From positions 1-54,070 of the forward strand of contig JAEORN010000122.1 of the NCBI GenBank assembly GCA_016840825.1: 54,070 nucleotides of DNA. Direction: 5' to 3'. Below, piece by piece: positions 16,724 through 27,024 of this stretch. Each line of letters starts with the position of its first letter. Position 1 is the first letter of the stretch. Origin of the DNA: Candidatus Thorarchaeota archaeon (GTDB lineage: Archaea; Asgardarchaeota; Thorarchaeia; Thorarchaeales; Thorarchaeaceae). The notes below the pieces were generated by a model, which was not told the DNA's origin, made no database searches, and saw only the letters and a list, made by a program, of their open reading frames with translations. The translations under genes were made by a program, and so were the position numbers.

Positions 16724-19444
16724 ATGAAGATGGTTGCAATCACGATCTTTACAATTTTCGTTTCCTTTCTACCTGCATTAATTGTGAGTTTGGTATACAC
16801 ATTATTATTCGGAGAAAAAAGGAATCAATTCATTGAGGCTTTCATTGGGTTATTATTTGTTAATGCAATTGGGTTTACATTGGTTAACATTTTCTTATCG
16901 GCACCAGATGTCACTCCTGGGTTCCAGCCATATGCCATAGGAAGTGACGTGATCTGGGTAGTACTTTCTGAGTTTCTTTTCCAACTAGGGAATGGATTAC
17001 AGACATTCTTCATTTGGATAATGGTTTCTTTCGTTGCCGTACTCTTTGGTCAACTTGTGATTATGCTAAAGCTTGCTCTCCAAGACCCATTGAAGATGAA
17101 GTTCAGCAATCTAATCCAGAAGCTTGTAGGAAAAGAGCCAGTTTCAGATGGATATTCAGGATTGAGCGAACGCCTTGAAAATATCACATTTGAAGGTGTA
17201 GAACCACAGCCACTGAATCCAGAGGTCATAAGCAAAGCTTGGAAAGAATCATGGCGCGATTATCTTCTTATAGGCCTTGTAACAATCATTCCTTCGATTT
17301 CTATCTACATCACTCCCATAGGTAATGCATATGTCTATGGAATCCTGGTTTTTGCACTATGGATGTATCGCTTTGGTTATCCTGCATCTAATAGAATCGC
17401 AAAAGGTGCAGGAGTGAAATTGGGTGGTCGTGATATTGGTTCAGAGATGATGCGAGGTGTCCTAGGATGGTTCTTTAGATTGAATCTACTCCTATCCATT
17501 TTTACAATTGGATATGATGCCATAACTGCATTCTTGGAAGGCTCTCTCGTTTCAATGGCCTATAACTACACCATAGGTCTCGCCCTTGCTGCGGTTCCTA
17601 TTGTCTATGCTATCATTATGCTTCCACTCGTTGAGGACTTCTCTGTTCTCTTGTACAAGAAAGTCTTCGAGAGCATAACTCGAACCCGAGCAAAGCTTTC
17701 ATCCTTCGACTTCAACGCTGTGATAAGAAACATTGCTGCGAGTGGCTTAACAAGCATCATTGTTATTGGTGCATTTGTAGGTAGTGTATTTGCAGTCACT
17801 CTGAATTATGCTGTGAACATGATGGGGTACATATTATTCTACCCTGGCCAGGTTGATGGGAACGTATTCTATTGGATAGTAAATGGTTCATCGATTTCGC
17901 AGCTTCTGCATCCTGCATCGTGGGCAATAATGATGCTCCTAATACCTCTGGGGATGATAATATTTCTGGGTGTATTGGGCTCATATTTCAAAAATCTAGT
18001 TGGGGGTGGCGAGGAAGGATTTGCCTTCTTCGCGGGTTTGATAGTTTCAACTGCAATTTGGTTTATCCTACCTGGAATGGATTACCTAGTTAGTCTTTTT
18101 GTGACTCCTGTTGGGACTGGTCCTACTCTGTTCTATTGGCTTCGTCCATTCATGTTAATCCCTAGTGACGCTGACCTACTATGGCGTATAATCTCTCAAT
18201 TTGTCATCAATGTTCCAATGTACATATCTGGAGTTCTCTTCATTATGTACTACTTCGAATTCAAAGAGTCATGGGAAGTTGAGATCGGGGTAGAGTCCGC
18301 ACCATTGGTTCATGTAAAACGAATTGATATGCGAGATAGTATCTTACTATTTGTGGGAGGTATAATTGGATCCATCATAGGAGTCCTAATCCTTAGTACC
18401 ATCATTCCTGTAGGCGAACTAAGCATACTTATGGATACACTGATTCAAGAGATTGGATTCCCCGATGGACTAGAGTTAGTTCTTGCTTCGAATGTTAGCT
18501 TCTTCGTGATTGTTGTGGAGCATAACATTATCCGTACTTTCCTCATGCTTGTTGCTGGTCCTATCCTATGGATGCTAATCTTGTGGTTCATTGGTGCACA
18601 TGAGAAGACAAAGAATGAGAAGATCCTTGGATATAGTACGCTTTTCATGGTCGTGATTGTTGGCATTGCTTCATTTGCTTGGACGATGTTTGATATCCTG
18701 AATGGCGTGATCGTACCAGCGATTGATCCCTCTAGTGTTACTTGGCCGTGGACCTATGCTGCTGAATTGGGTCTGAGAGCAGGAATTCTTTATGGCATTT
18801 TGTTCATTTTCTACTTAGTAGTTTTCTTACTCAACCGTTATGGCAGAGGAGAAGCTGGAGGATGGTGGCTACCGCTAATTCTTACGATGTTCATCATAGA
18901 GTATTTTGTCTATGATGACCAATTCACAATACTTGCTGTATTCGTTCTGCCATTGTTCATGATACTTGCTTCGAAGATCCTCTCGTTCATCAACAAACTT
19001 AGATCCGGGGATCAATCATCTGGAGATACTCATGATGGAGTAAGCGAACCATTCAAAGTGATGTACGTAAGATATGGCCTGATGTCTCTTGCTATAGCTG
19101 AGATTCTGTCCACTGCGCTCTGGATTGCAGGTATAGGAACTGCTTCTGCTCTGGTTGGTGAGAATGCTTTACTTTACATTCTAAACCAACTGCCTCACGG
19201 ACTCATTGAGATTCCAACTTTTCTCTTTGCGGGGGCAGCCTCTCTGAGAGTAGCTAGAGATCTAGGGGAATATGTCAAAAGAAGAGAGTGGGATGCTTAC
19301 ATTGAGAATACGAAGAGTCTTCTAACGAATCGGAAGATTTGGAGAACATTTGTATTCATCATGTTCTTCCTCTTGATTGCCGCTTTGATTGAGGAGCATA
19401 TCACTTGGATTGTGGTATATATTATTCAGATTCTATTCCTCTAA
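16724..19444 (+). CDS. Large polytopic membrane protein with SpoIIM-like C-terminus
   Basis: About 900 residues with some twenty hydrophobic segments. The frame is open from 16604, but the true start is probably ATG 16724 or 16730, where GGAG lies just upstream and the first membrane helix begins (MKMVAITIFTIFVSFLPALI). The last 100 residues contain QLPHGLIEIPTFLFAGAASL, which matches the HGxxExPA pattern of SpoIIM/DUF95 membrane proteins, then a basic loop and a final membrane helix. The rest is unlike any transporter family I recognise, with several repeated helix groups separated by short cytosolic loops. It ends in a hairpin terminator and lies directly upstream of the giant surface protein. 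A role in envelope assembly or export is possible but only suggested by position. Confidence 0.85.
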   Translation: MKMVAITIFTIFVSFLPALIVSLVYTLLFGEKRNQFIEAFIGLLFVNAIGFTLVNIFLSAPDVTPGFQPYAIGSDVIWVVLSEFLFQLGNGLQTFFIWIMVSFVAVLFGQLVIMLKLALQDPLKMKFSNLIQKLVGKEPVSDGYSGLSERLENITFEGVEPQPLNPEVISKAWKESWRDYLLIGLVTIIPSISIYITPIGNAYVYGILVFALWMYRFGYPASNRIAKGAGVKLGGRDIGSEMMRGVLGWFFRLNLLLSIFTIGYDAITAFLEGSLVSMAYNYTIGLALAAVPIVYAIIMLPLVEDFSVLLYKKVFESITRTRAKLSSFDFNAVIRNIAASGLTSIIVIGAFVGSVFAVTLNYAVNMMGYILFYPGQVDGNVFYWIVNGSSISQLLHPASWAIMMLLIPLGMIIFLGVLGSYFKNLVGGGEEGFAFFAGLIVSTAIWFILPGMDYLVSLFVTPVGTGPTLFYWLRPFMLIPSDADLLWRIISQFVINVPMYISGVLFIMYYFEFKESWEVEIGVESAPLVHVKRIDMRDSILLFVGGIIGSIIGVLILSTIIPVGELSILMDTLIQEIGFPDGLELVLASNVSFFVIVVEHNIIRTFLMLVAGPILWMLILWFIGAHEKTKNEKILGYSTLFMVVIVGIASFAWTMFDILNGVIVPAIDPSSVTWPWTYAAELGLRAGILYGILFIFYLVVFLLNRYGRGEAGGWWLPLILTMFIIEYFVYDDQFTILAVFVLPLFMILASKILSFINKLRSGDQSSGDTHDGVSEPFKVMYVRYGLMSLAIAEILSTALWIAGIGTASALVGENALLYILNQLPHGLIEIPTFLFAGAASLRVARDLGEYVKRREWDAYIENTKSLLTNRKIWRTFVFIMFFLLIAALIEEHITWIVVYIIQILFL

Positions 19445-19452
19445 AGAGGATT

Positions 19453-19484
19453 GGCACGACTGCGAAAGTCGTGCCTCTTTTTTT
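19453..19484 (+). terminator. Hairpin plus T-tract terminator
   Basis: GGCACGACT (19453-19461) pairs perfectly with AGTCGTGCC (19467-19475) around a GCGAA loop, followed by TC and seven T. It begins eight bases after the stop of the polytopic membrane protein and separates it from the surface-protein gene. Confidence 0.8.
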
Positions 19485-19623
19485 AAAAATCTAATTCGTC
19501 TAAAATCTGAAACGGTCTATCAGACAATTGCTTATATTCAATTCTTCGAAAATATGTATGCAATAATTCAGCGCGCCGGCTGGTTTGGACTTGTTGATGG
19601 TTTAAGCCGCCACATATCAAACC

Positions 19624-19655
19624 GTTATATGATAAGTCAGACCTAGCTGCGCATA
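19624..19655 (+). promoter_or_regulatory. Promoter of the giant surface protein gene
   Basis: A TATA-like GTTATATGATA at 19624-19634 lies about 27 bases before the ATG at 19655. That spacing would place the transcript start at or within a few bases of the start codon, so the mRNA may be leaderless. ATG codons at 19664 and 19670, the latter with GGAG upstream, are alternatives. Confidence 0.5.
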
Positions 19656-22600
19656 TGGAGATAATGAACATGCAACTTCGAGATAATAAAAGGTCATTCT
19701 TCTCACTAGTTGCTGTTGGACTATTCATTTTTTCAATGATGTTTTCAGGCACAGCTGCAACATTGCCTGAACCCACTTTTGATTCTTCAGTTTCTTATCC
19801 TATTTCTGGAGCTTTACCGGCACAAAGTGAAGAAGAATCAGGTACTTGGGTCAATTGGCAGCAGGAGTCCGACACGATTAGCGATGAATGGTCTTGGTCC
19901 AACAAAAACTGGCTCTTTGGACCGAGCCCTAGATTTGAAATATTCCACGAGAATGGAACACTTCTTACCGAAGATAGCTATGCTGAGATTGGCGAAACAA
20001 TAGATATAGTCGTTACAGTGCCAATCGACATAGTGCAGGGTAAAGGCATCGCATGGGTTGGATTGAATGGATGGTATCGTACTGCAGATTGGAATTTCTC
20101 TGCCAATTTCGATGTATCATATCAGAATTGGGGATACTCCTATGAAACAGCTTGGAGTGCCTATTCCTATTCATACAACTTGACTGATAGTGGTGGTCCT
20201 CCAATTCCATCATTCATCGATTTAGTGGCAAGTCAATGTACGAATACTTCTGATACCAATAACTACTATTTCTCTTTCGCAGTCCAATTCAACTCATATA
20301 CTCCACTAGGTTTGTTTGAACTGAATCTAAACATACAAGATAGAGAAGGAAATTGGATCAATAGCTATAACTATGCGACTGGATATCAGTTCAAAGGACT
20401 TGCAGTTGGGATAGATCCAGATTTAGCCTGGAGTTACTCCTATGGAGGAAGCTATACTCTGCAAAAGCTCGACATGGCTGGTGATTTGTTGTATTCAGTC
20501 AGCAGAATGACTGACTTCATTATGAGATACAACATTACTGGCGACCCAGAATGGGTACTGCTTAGTTTCTATACTCCTGGAGGAATGCAGGTTCCGGTCA
20601 ATAGGACTGGATGGCATCAAGAAGTTCAGACATCCCATGGTGGATGGGTATACGATGATGAGATTCAGACATACGTATGGGATGAACTAGTCGAAGTCAC
20701 AACTATGGTTCAGGTCTATGGTACCTACGAATCCTACGAATGGACAGATGTAGGAACCTACGATGAAGTAAATGTTACCTATTTGTACTGGTACTGGGAT
20801 GAAGGAACCGGCACATATCAACAACACTTGGAAGAATATACTCAATGGATCGAAAAGAGGATGTTCTTCATCTATAATTTCACAACAGAGCAATTTGAAA
20901 CATATTTTGGATACCAATATTATGGATATCCATATGATACAATTCAACCAGACACTTGGAACGAAGAGATTACAGTCTTCGAGCCTATTCCAGAAGATTT
21001 CCCAATCTTCTATGAGCTAAACACAGCAGAATCAGAAGTACAGACCATCAATAACGAGATCGTTGTTGATTTTGTCGGTCACTTCACAGAGATTATGCCC
21101 AAGACTAATCAATATTCATACTTCAGCTTTAACACTCGTGTAATGGGAGATGAGTATGAATACTCTCCTGATACCTATGGTGAACGCTCAAGACAAACTC
21201 AGCAGGAGTTTGAATTGGCAAGAAGTATCACCATTGAGAGTCCTGTTACAATAGCAAAGATACTCAATCCTGATGGCACTGCACCTAGAGGTTGGATGTT
21301 CCAAGTCGACCAAGAAGAGGAATTCATGGTCCGAGGACGACTTCAAGGAGGTAGTGAGATTGCTGCGGATATTGATGGTGTATCGTTCCATCTAGAAGCA
21401 TATGATAGCTTCTGGAGTGAAGATTACTATCGATGGTCGAATCTTCAATATATCGTAGAAGTCACAACTAATGGCATTCCAACTCTAAAAGCCTTCAATA
21501 TGACTCAGATGAATAATTACACCTTCGGAACATACATGGATTATGTTCTCACCAACAAGACAGGCTGGTTCTATGCCTACGATGAAGCAACTGCTTCTTG
21601 GGAATGGACCTATGGTGAGTATCAAGAGTGGGAATGGGCTGAGGTAGATGGTTGGCATTGGCAGAACTGGTACTTCAACCAAATTACTCAGGAGTGGCAG
21701 AAGGAGTGGATTGAATATCGATCTGCAGCTACAGTGATTCCTGCAACCTTTGGTACCGTTTCATCATACACGAATTGGACCTCAGGTGGAGATTTCCTTG
21801 CTAGCTTCCTCTTTACGCCTGGCATTAGCATGCCCGAAACCAACTACTACTGGGACTTTGCTTTCATGAACCGAACCTGGTTTGAGGATTATTCCTCTGG
21901 TTGGGGTGAGCATGAGGTTGAGGACTGGGGTCTTGAATGGGTCTACAGCTTTGATTATCTCGGAGAGCAAGTCTATGTCGACGCTTGGGATGATAATCAG
22001 TTTGCCTATGATATTATGAATGGTACTCTAGCTGGTGAAATCGCTTTGGGCAAGGAAACCCCATATATCGTGATTGATGGAGATAACTACCCGATCAAGG
22101 TACGTGAGAACTACGATCCCTGGAGCGGTAACACATGGACTTCCATGTTCTTCTATGACCATTACGATCCAGCCACAGGTAAGGAAGTATACTATTATGA
22201 ACTCACCAATGGAACAAAGGTCTATGTTACATACACTGAAACACTAATCATCTACAATGTGACAACATATACTGGTGATAGTTTCTTGACTGCTCAAGAC
22301 TATCATCGATACTACTACGACGGTACAACTGAATATGCATATTGGATTGACATCTATGGTGCTGTCCACATAGGATCCTATTCTGACTATGCTAGATATT
22401 ACCTAGCAGGTTTTGAAATATATGACCAAGTTGAGAAGACATATAGTCCTGAATATCATGGATATGTCATTTACGGCACTTCACACGACGTTCTCTTTAT
22501 AGTGAACTTCTGGTGGTCAAGCCGTGACAGCGCATACTACATGACAGATACTGATGGCGCTTTGATTCAAATGCAAACATCACCAAACACTCAGATCTAT

Positions 22601-25249
22601 ATCGATGGTGCATGGCAGAGCTGTACATGGCCAGAGTCCTATCAGATTGAAGAGTATATGGGTTCTGACAGGGTATTTGCAACATACTCAACCAGCAGAT
22701 TTTGGTTCGCTGAAATCGGTGGTACCGAGTACGAGATGCCATATCCTAACGCCCATGCTCAATGGTCTAATGATCTTGATAATACCGAGATGGACTATGG
22801 ACTAGTGCCTACCACAAAGTCTCTGGTATGGAATGGTGTAAGCTATCCTGTCAGAGCTGCAGCAATGTATGACTATGTCAGGATTGGTGGTCAGGTCATG
22901 GAAGTGTGGGAAACCACTCATTCATATCTCCGTGCCAATGGCACTGACATCTGGGATCCTGAGAGGAACGGATACAGTGGCTATGTGGGCACCTACGATG
23001 GAACCCTGGAATTCACAAAAACTGAACTAATCACATACAACAATGTGACACCATATGATCCTTGGCCTGATTATTATGGAGATGGTGAGATTCTCTATCT
23101 CAACAATGGGACCTCTTGGATCGTTAACGAGTCAGTCATATTCACAATCTTTGAGTATGATCTAGATGGAAAGAGCATCTTCTCAACTCAAGAATACCCA
23201 TATTACAACTATCTAGGAAATGATTCCTGGTACGAGTACGTACATGTGAATGGGACAGTCTACATGCTCGATGAGTGGTTCCAGCTACCTGTTCTCAGTA
23301 CTATACTGATGAACGCGTTCTACCAATACTCCGGACCGGAAGGCAGTGGATACTATTACACATTCCAAAGCCAACTCCATCGATTCAACTATAATGGTCG
23401 ATACCAGTACACCTACTGGGTCAACAATGCTACCTACAGCGGCGATCTCTACTTATTCTGGGATTATGGAAGCAGCTCAGTAAAACCAATACTGAAATTC
23501 AACTATCCTGATGAATTTGGTGAAGAGGTCGAAGCTATCGCACACAACCAATACGTTCTCAGACAACGTCTACGCTGGGGATACGCACTAGTATATGGTC
23601 TCACGCCCATTGATAGTGCAGTCTACAGGAACTTCTATGATCTTGTTATAGGCACTCCCAGATGGGGAATGTGGGGAATGAAGAATTGGGTCGTTAATGA
23701 CGAAAACGGTGCACTCGACCTAGATGGTGACTTGGAAACCACCGATGATCAGTACTATATCCAGGAGCAATATGATTCCAGAGATAGTTGGACCTATGAG
23801 TACGACAAGATGTACGTCAACGTCCTATGGGATCCTAACACGACCCGTTATGGTGACGATATGAACGTATGGTCTTGGATGGGTCTAGAAACATACACTT
23901 GGTCCTACGAATGGAATCAGACCTTCTACTGGTATGATGCAAATGACTTCAGTCAATTATCAGGCACAGAGATGCAAAATGTCATTGATATTATTCTCTC
24001 ACCTGAAGGAGAGCCAATGCCCGGTTATTGGGATGTCGCCTTTATGGCAAAGAACGTAACATGGGAAGACATACTTGACGAAGCTGAAGCGAATGGTTGG
24101 GATTGGATAACATCCAATGAGCAATCATGGACTTGGTTGTCGTTCGGTATTAGCCAAAACTATGGTACAAGCTATGTCGAGAGCGATGTCGATCACTGGC
24201 TCAGTATCGGTATGCACTATGAATTCAGTGGTTTGATGATCTGGGAAGACGAGAACGAAGATGGACTAATGCAAGTAGATCTAGAGAATCCTGGATCTGC
24301 AGAACTCTCGCACTACCTTATACCTGATTATGCAGAGTCCGTAGATTTCGTTACTCCGGGAGCAGCTTATGGCGACTTTAGCGACAGCGGCAGCATCGTT
24401 CTTGAGATAGAGGACGAAGTTACCTGGGGTGTCCAATTCTTCGATGTCAATGGAACAGTGTTTCCATTCACTACCTATGGATACTGGGGATGGTATGATG
24501 GTGTAGTATCTGGTTCGGATCTACGAACCTTTGATGAGAGGCCAACAAATATCGTCATTGACGAGATTTCATTCCTAGTCCACTTCCAGGGCTATATTGA
24601 TACCTCTGAGGGTGCAGTGAACAACTACGCTGACATCAAAGTGGATAACTACATTGGCAACTGGGATGTCGATATGACCGGAGGCCGTAGCAACCTTGAG
24701 AACAAGTCACTAGCGCTGAATTATTTCGCTGATGTAACCATGAGTGACTTCTTCTCGTTCACGGCAGATGGTAGTAGTGTTGATTCAAACGAATATATTG
24801 TTGGAGGCGAGGTATTCGAGTTCGAAACTGCGAATGCTCAATTCGCAGAGATGATCATGGGTGGAGTCACCTATGATTGGAGTAAGAATACTACTGCTCC
24901 ATATGATGTAGTCAGTATGACAACACCCGCTGGAACCTTCAGACAAGCCTATGAAAGAGAGGTTGTATCGGAAGTAGATGGTGCAGAAACAACGAGTGCC
25001 ATGGGTTGGTCCTCAACTACAACCATGTTCTACGTTACAATCGGGTTCAGGGAATGGGAAGGCTACAGTGTGATGCAGGATCCAGTGTTTGTTGGATACA
25101 CATCCATTGAAGGTACTACACCTCCAGACTTTCCAACAGAACCTGGTCCGGGTCCAGAGGGCTCATTTCCAACTGAACTGATCCTGATAGCTGGAATCGG
25201 TCTCGTAGCCGTCGTCATTGTAGTGGTTGCACTGAAACGACGCAAGTAA
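19655..25249 (+). CDS. Giant Trp/Tyr-rich surface protein with C-terminal anchor
   Basis: A protein of 1,864 residues. A signal peptide (KRSFFSLVAVGLFIFSMMF, then SGTAAT) is followed by a very long beta-type ectodomain. That is dense in Trp, Tyr, Asp, Glu and Asn, poor in Cys, and has many N-x-S/T sequons. The end has a Pro/Gly hinge (PTEPGPGPEG), one membrane helix (about 1840-1860) and a KRRK tail. So it is exported, glycosylated and anchored by its C-terminus. Degenerate internal repeats are visible (see findings). Codon choice in the second half favours C-ending codons, as in highly expressed genes. It is a monocistronic unit with hairpin terminators on both sides. An S-layer or adhesin role is the best guess; no named domain is recognised. 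Confidence 0.9.
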   Translation: MEIMNMQLRDNKRSFFSLVAVGLFIFSMMFSGTAATLPEPTFDSSVSYPISGALPAQSEEESGTWVNWQQESDTISDEWSWSNKNWLFGPSPRFEIFHENGTLLTEDSYAEIGETIDIVVTVPIDIVQGKGIAWVGLNGWYRTADWNFSANFDVSYQNWGYSYETAWSAYSYSYNLTDSGGPPIPSFIDLVASQCTNTSDTNNYYFSFAVQFNSYTPLGLFELNLNIQDREGNWINSYNYATGYQFKGLAVGIDPDLAWSYSYGGSYTLQKLDMAGDLLYSVSRMTDFIMRYNITGDPEWVLLSFYTPGGMQVPVNRTGWHQEVQTSHGGWVYDDEIQTYVWDELVEVTTMVQVYGTYESYEWTDVGTYDEVNVTYLYWYWDEGTGTYQQHLEEYTQWIEKRMFFIYNFTTEQFETYFGYQYYGYPYDTIQPDTWNEEITVFEPIPEDFPIFYELNTAESEVQTINNEIVVDFVGHFTEIMPKTNQYSYFSFNTRVMGDEYEYSPDTYGERSRQTQQEFELARSITIESPVTIAKILNPDGTAPRGWMFQVDQEEEFMVRGRLQGGSEIAADIDGVSFHLEAYDSFWSEDYYRWSNLQYIVEVTTNGIPTLKAFNMTQMNNYTFGTYMDYVLTNKTGWFYAYDEATASWEWTYGEYQEWEWAEVDGWHWQNWYFNQITQEWQKEWIEYRSAATVIPATFGTVSSYTNWTSGGDFLASFLFTPGISMPETNYYWDFAFMNRTWFEDYSSGWGEHEVEDWGLEWVYSFDYLGEQVYVDAWDDNQFAYDIMNGTLAGEIALGKETPYIVIDGDNYPIKVRENYDPWSGNTWTSMFFYDHYDPATGKEVYYYELTNGTKVYVTYTETLIIYNVTTYTGDSFLTAQDYHRYYYDGTTEYAYWIDIYGAVHIGSYSDYARYYLAGFEIYDQVEKTYSPEYHGYVIYGTSHDVLFIVNFWWSSRDSAYYMTDTDGALIQMQTSPNTQIYIDGAWQSCTWPESYQIEEYMGSDRVFATYSTSRFWFAEIGGTEYEMPYPNAHAQWSNDLDNTEMDYGLVPTTKSLVWNGVSYPVRAAAMYDYVRIGGQVMEVWETTHSYLRANGTDIWDPERNGYSGYVGTYDGTLEFTKTELITYNNVTPYDPWPDYYGDGEILYLNNGTSWIVNESVIFTIFEYDLDGKSIFSTQEYPYYNYLGNDSWYEYVHVNGTVYMLDEWFQLPVLSTILMNAFYQYSGPEGSGYYYTFQSQLHRFNYNGRYQYTYWVNNATYSGDLYLFWDYGSSSVKPILKFNYPDEFGEEVEAIAHNQYVLRQRLRWGYALVYGLTPIDSAVYRNFYDLVIGTPRWGMWGMKNWVVNDENGALDLDGDLETTDDQYYIQEQYDSRDSWTYEYDKMYVNVLWDPNTTRYGDDMNVWSWMGLETYTWSYEWNQTFYWYDANDFSQLSGTEMQNVIDIILSPEGEPMPGYWDVAFMAKNVTWEDILDEAEANGWDWITSNEQSWTWLSFGISQNYGTSYVESDVDHWLSIGMHYEFSGLMIWEDENEDGLMQVDLENPGSAELSHYLIPDYAESVDFVTPGAAYGDFSDSGSIVLEIEDEVTWGVQFFDVNGTVFPFTTYGYWGWYDGVVSGSDLRTFDERPTNIVIDEISFLVHFQGYIDTSEGAVNNYADIKVDNYIGNWDVDMTGGRSNLENKSLALNYFADVTMSDFFSFTADGSSVDSNEYIVGGEVFEFETANAQFAEMIMGGVTYDWSKNTTAPYDVVSMTTPAGTFRQAYEREVVSEVDGAETTSAMGWSSTTTMFYVTIGFREWEGYSVMQDPVFVGYTSIEGTTPPDFPTEPGPGPEGSFPTELILIAGIGLVAVVIVVVALKRRK

Positions 25250-25255
25250 ACTAGT

Positions 25256-25291
25256 GAGGGGGTTCTCCCCCTCTACTCTTTTTCTTTTTTT
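25256..25291 (+). terminator. Hairpin plus T-tract terminator
   Basis: GAGGGGG (25256-25262) pairs with CCCCCTC (25267-25273) around a TTCT loop, followed by a T-rich tract to 25291. It begins six bases after the stop of the giant surface protein. Its core resembles that of the terminator at 1718. Confidence 0.8.
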
Positions 25292-25349
25292 AATTCTTCA
25301 AGACCTATAACTACGTATTTTTGAATCTGAGGAAAAATCTCTGAATTGT

Positions 25350-25754
25350 CTATTCTTTGAGTATCATCGGTTTCATTTTAGAATGGAAGAATTCCAATCC
25401 TGCAATATGAGCTTCGTATATACTATTGAAGGCATCATAGGATATGCCAATTACTGGAAGAGCATTCCGAAGAATGATACAATCTTTCTTATCAAGACCG
25501 AAGGATATCTCGACGAGCTTGGCATTGGCTTTCAATAGCTGCTCATAGGCTGATCTCTTCTGTTTTATTGAGAGCCCTTCAAGGCTCATCAACCTTGTAG
25601 TTAGTGTTATCCAATTCTCACCCGGGAAGACCTCTATCTCCTCAGTCTTTGGTGGTCCATAGGGAGTAAGGCTGAATGTCTTTCTTCCTTTTTCTTCAAA
25701 GCTGATCTCTAATCTTTTCAGGTATTCCTTTGTTATGTACCAAGTGGTACTCAT
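25350..25754 (-). CDS. Small protein, possibly YbjN/secretion-chaperone-like fold
   Basis: A soluble protein of 134 residues. The order of predicted elements, with ANAKLVEISFGLDKKDCIILRNALPV followed by a helix, recalls YbjN and type III secretion chaperone-like folds, where a LxxxNxxL helix is followed by FGLD and a strand ending in LP. This is a shape match only. A TATA-like TTTTATTATATTA lies about 75 bases upstream (25823-25840). It converges on the giant surface protein across the terminator. The function is unknown; chaperoning a surface protein would fit the place but is speculation. Confidence 0.7.
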   Translation of the reverse strand: MSTTWYITKEYLKRLEISFEEKGRKTFSLTPYGPPKTEEIEVFPGENWITLTTRLMSLEGLSIKQKRSAYEQLLKANAKLVEISFGLDKKDCIILRNALPVIGISYDAFNSIYEAHIAGLEFFHSKMKPMILKE

Positions 25755-25901
25755 TCTCTTGTTTGCTCCTCAAGCAAGAATCAGGTCTTATCACTAAGTA
25801 CCTCTTTCACTCTCTCACTGTAATAATATAATAAAAGCTAGTAAAAGTCTTCGCTTTTAGATGAATTCCTGAAAAAGTCTGTTCTTCATCATCTCAAGAC
25901 A

Positions 25902-26396
25902 TTACTCAAGTTGAATTCTGCGTAGCTCACCAACCTCAGTAGGATCTACATCCTCATATCGACCTTGCTGATCGCGAATGATCAAGGTGCCATCCTCATT
26001 GAAACCCTCTATATATGATCCCTCGTGCACTCCCCAAGCTCCAACATCGGTATTCTCGCGGACATACTTAAAAGATTGGATTGCCCACTCATTCATCTCT
26101 TCAGGAGTTTTGACCTCAGAAGGTGCAGTGTCTGATAGCCCAACCCAGTCATATCGGACAACACAATAATAGGGATCCCCACTCAGTCTATCAGTTGTTT
26201 GGTCCATTGTTGTTCCTTCCCAACGAAAGACTACAGTAACAACTAGCCACTTCCCAATTTCCTGAGAGTTAGGTGCTCCTACAAGAGGACCATCTGGTCT
26301 AAAGCTACCAAAATCGGTATAGTCGCTGAGCCATGGGAGTTCTGCATGACTTTCTATTCTACTCTCAAGCTCTTTCATGAGCGCATCAGTCTTCAA
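25902..26396 (-). CDS. Hypothetical protein, 164 residues
   Basis: An unrecognised, acidic, soluble protein with a Trp-rich beta core (KWLVVTVVFRWEG, YYCVVRYDWVGL) and no Cys cluster, signal peptide or membrane segment. It starts at TTG 26396 with GGAAGAG just upstream; MKELESR six residues further in is an alternative start. It probably has its own promoter in the 170-base gap before the Nudix gene. Single Cys and even strand spacing suggest a small ligand-binding or immunity-like fold, but nothing more can be claimed. Confidence 0.7.
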   Translation of the reverse strand: MKTDALMKELESRIESHAELPWLSDYTDFGSFRPDGPLVGAPNSQEIGKWLVVTVVFRWEGTTMDQTTDRLSGDPYYCVVRYDWVGLSDTAPSEVKTPEEMNEWAIQSFKYVRENTDVGAWGVHEGSYIEGFNEDGTLIIRDQQGRYEDVDPTEVGELRRIQLE

Positions 26397-26570
26397 CTCT
26401 TCCAGTTCTCCATCTGGTCATGTTTATCGTAAACCTGCTTATAGTTTGTATCATCCACTGTGTTTTCAGATTATTTCAGTGAAAAACTCCCACTATGTTA
26501 GGCTGATAACTGTCGAGGCAGATACTAGATCCGCCTTTTTCATTCCCAGTATCTAATGCTTTTTATCACA

Positions 26571-27023
26571 TCATTGATTCCCAAGGAAATTCCTCAGGTA
26601 CTCCTTTGTTTCCTCTACTATGATCCTTTGGAAGAGTTCTTCCCTTTCTACAAATTCGACCCTATCAATCTCATCATCATTTGGAACAAGGTCATTCCCT
26701 GTTCCTGTGTATTCCACCAAGAACATCACGGTTTCTTGTCTATCGAATCCTGTCCTATCTCTGATATCTGATGGGAATGTGAAGCAGAGCCTATCCTCAA
26801 GTTCTTTTATTATCTTGAACTCCTGCGAGCCTGTTTCTTCTAGGAGTTCTCTCTTTATTGCCTCGAGCATTGACTTATCCGTTTCAATAAGTCCGCCTCC
26901 TGGGATGTACCATGCGAGAGGTGTATCCATTGGTCCGTTGGGTAAATCCATTATCTTCACTTTTCCAACTATGAGATATCTATGCCCTTGATAGACAATT
27001 GCTCCAACAGCCTTTCTGATCAT
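26571..27023 (-). CDS. Nudix hydrolase
   Basis: A 150-residue Nudix-fold protein that would hydrolyse a nucleoside diphosphate linked to another group. The Nudix box is seen in WYIPGGGLIETDKSMLEAI followed by KRELLEETGS: the REUxEExGU half is intact, while the first Glu of the G-x5-E part is replaced by Lys (LIETDK). Metal binding by the REELLEE helix should remain possible. The substrate is unknown. An imperfect inverted repeat sits just upstream of the ATG (27025-27046). Confidence 0.88.
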   Translation of the reverse strand: MIRKAVGAIVYQGHRYLIVGKVKIMDLPNGPMDTPLAWYIPGGGLIETDKSMLEAIKRELLEETGSQEFKIIKELEDRLCFTFPSDIRDRTGFDRQETVMFLVEYTGTGNDLVPNDDEIDRVEFVEREELFQRIIVEETKEYLRNFLGNQ

Positions 27024-27024
27024 A

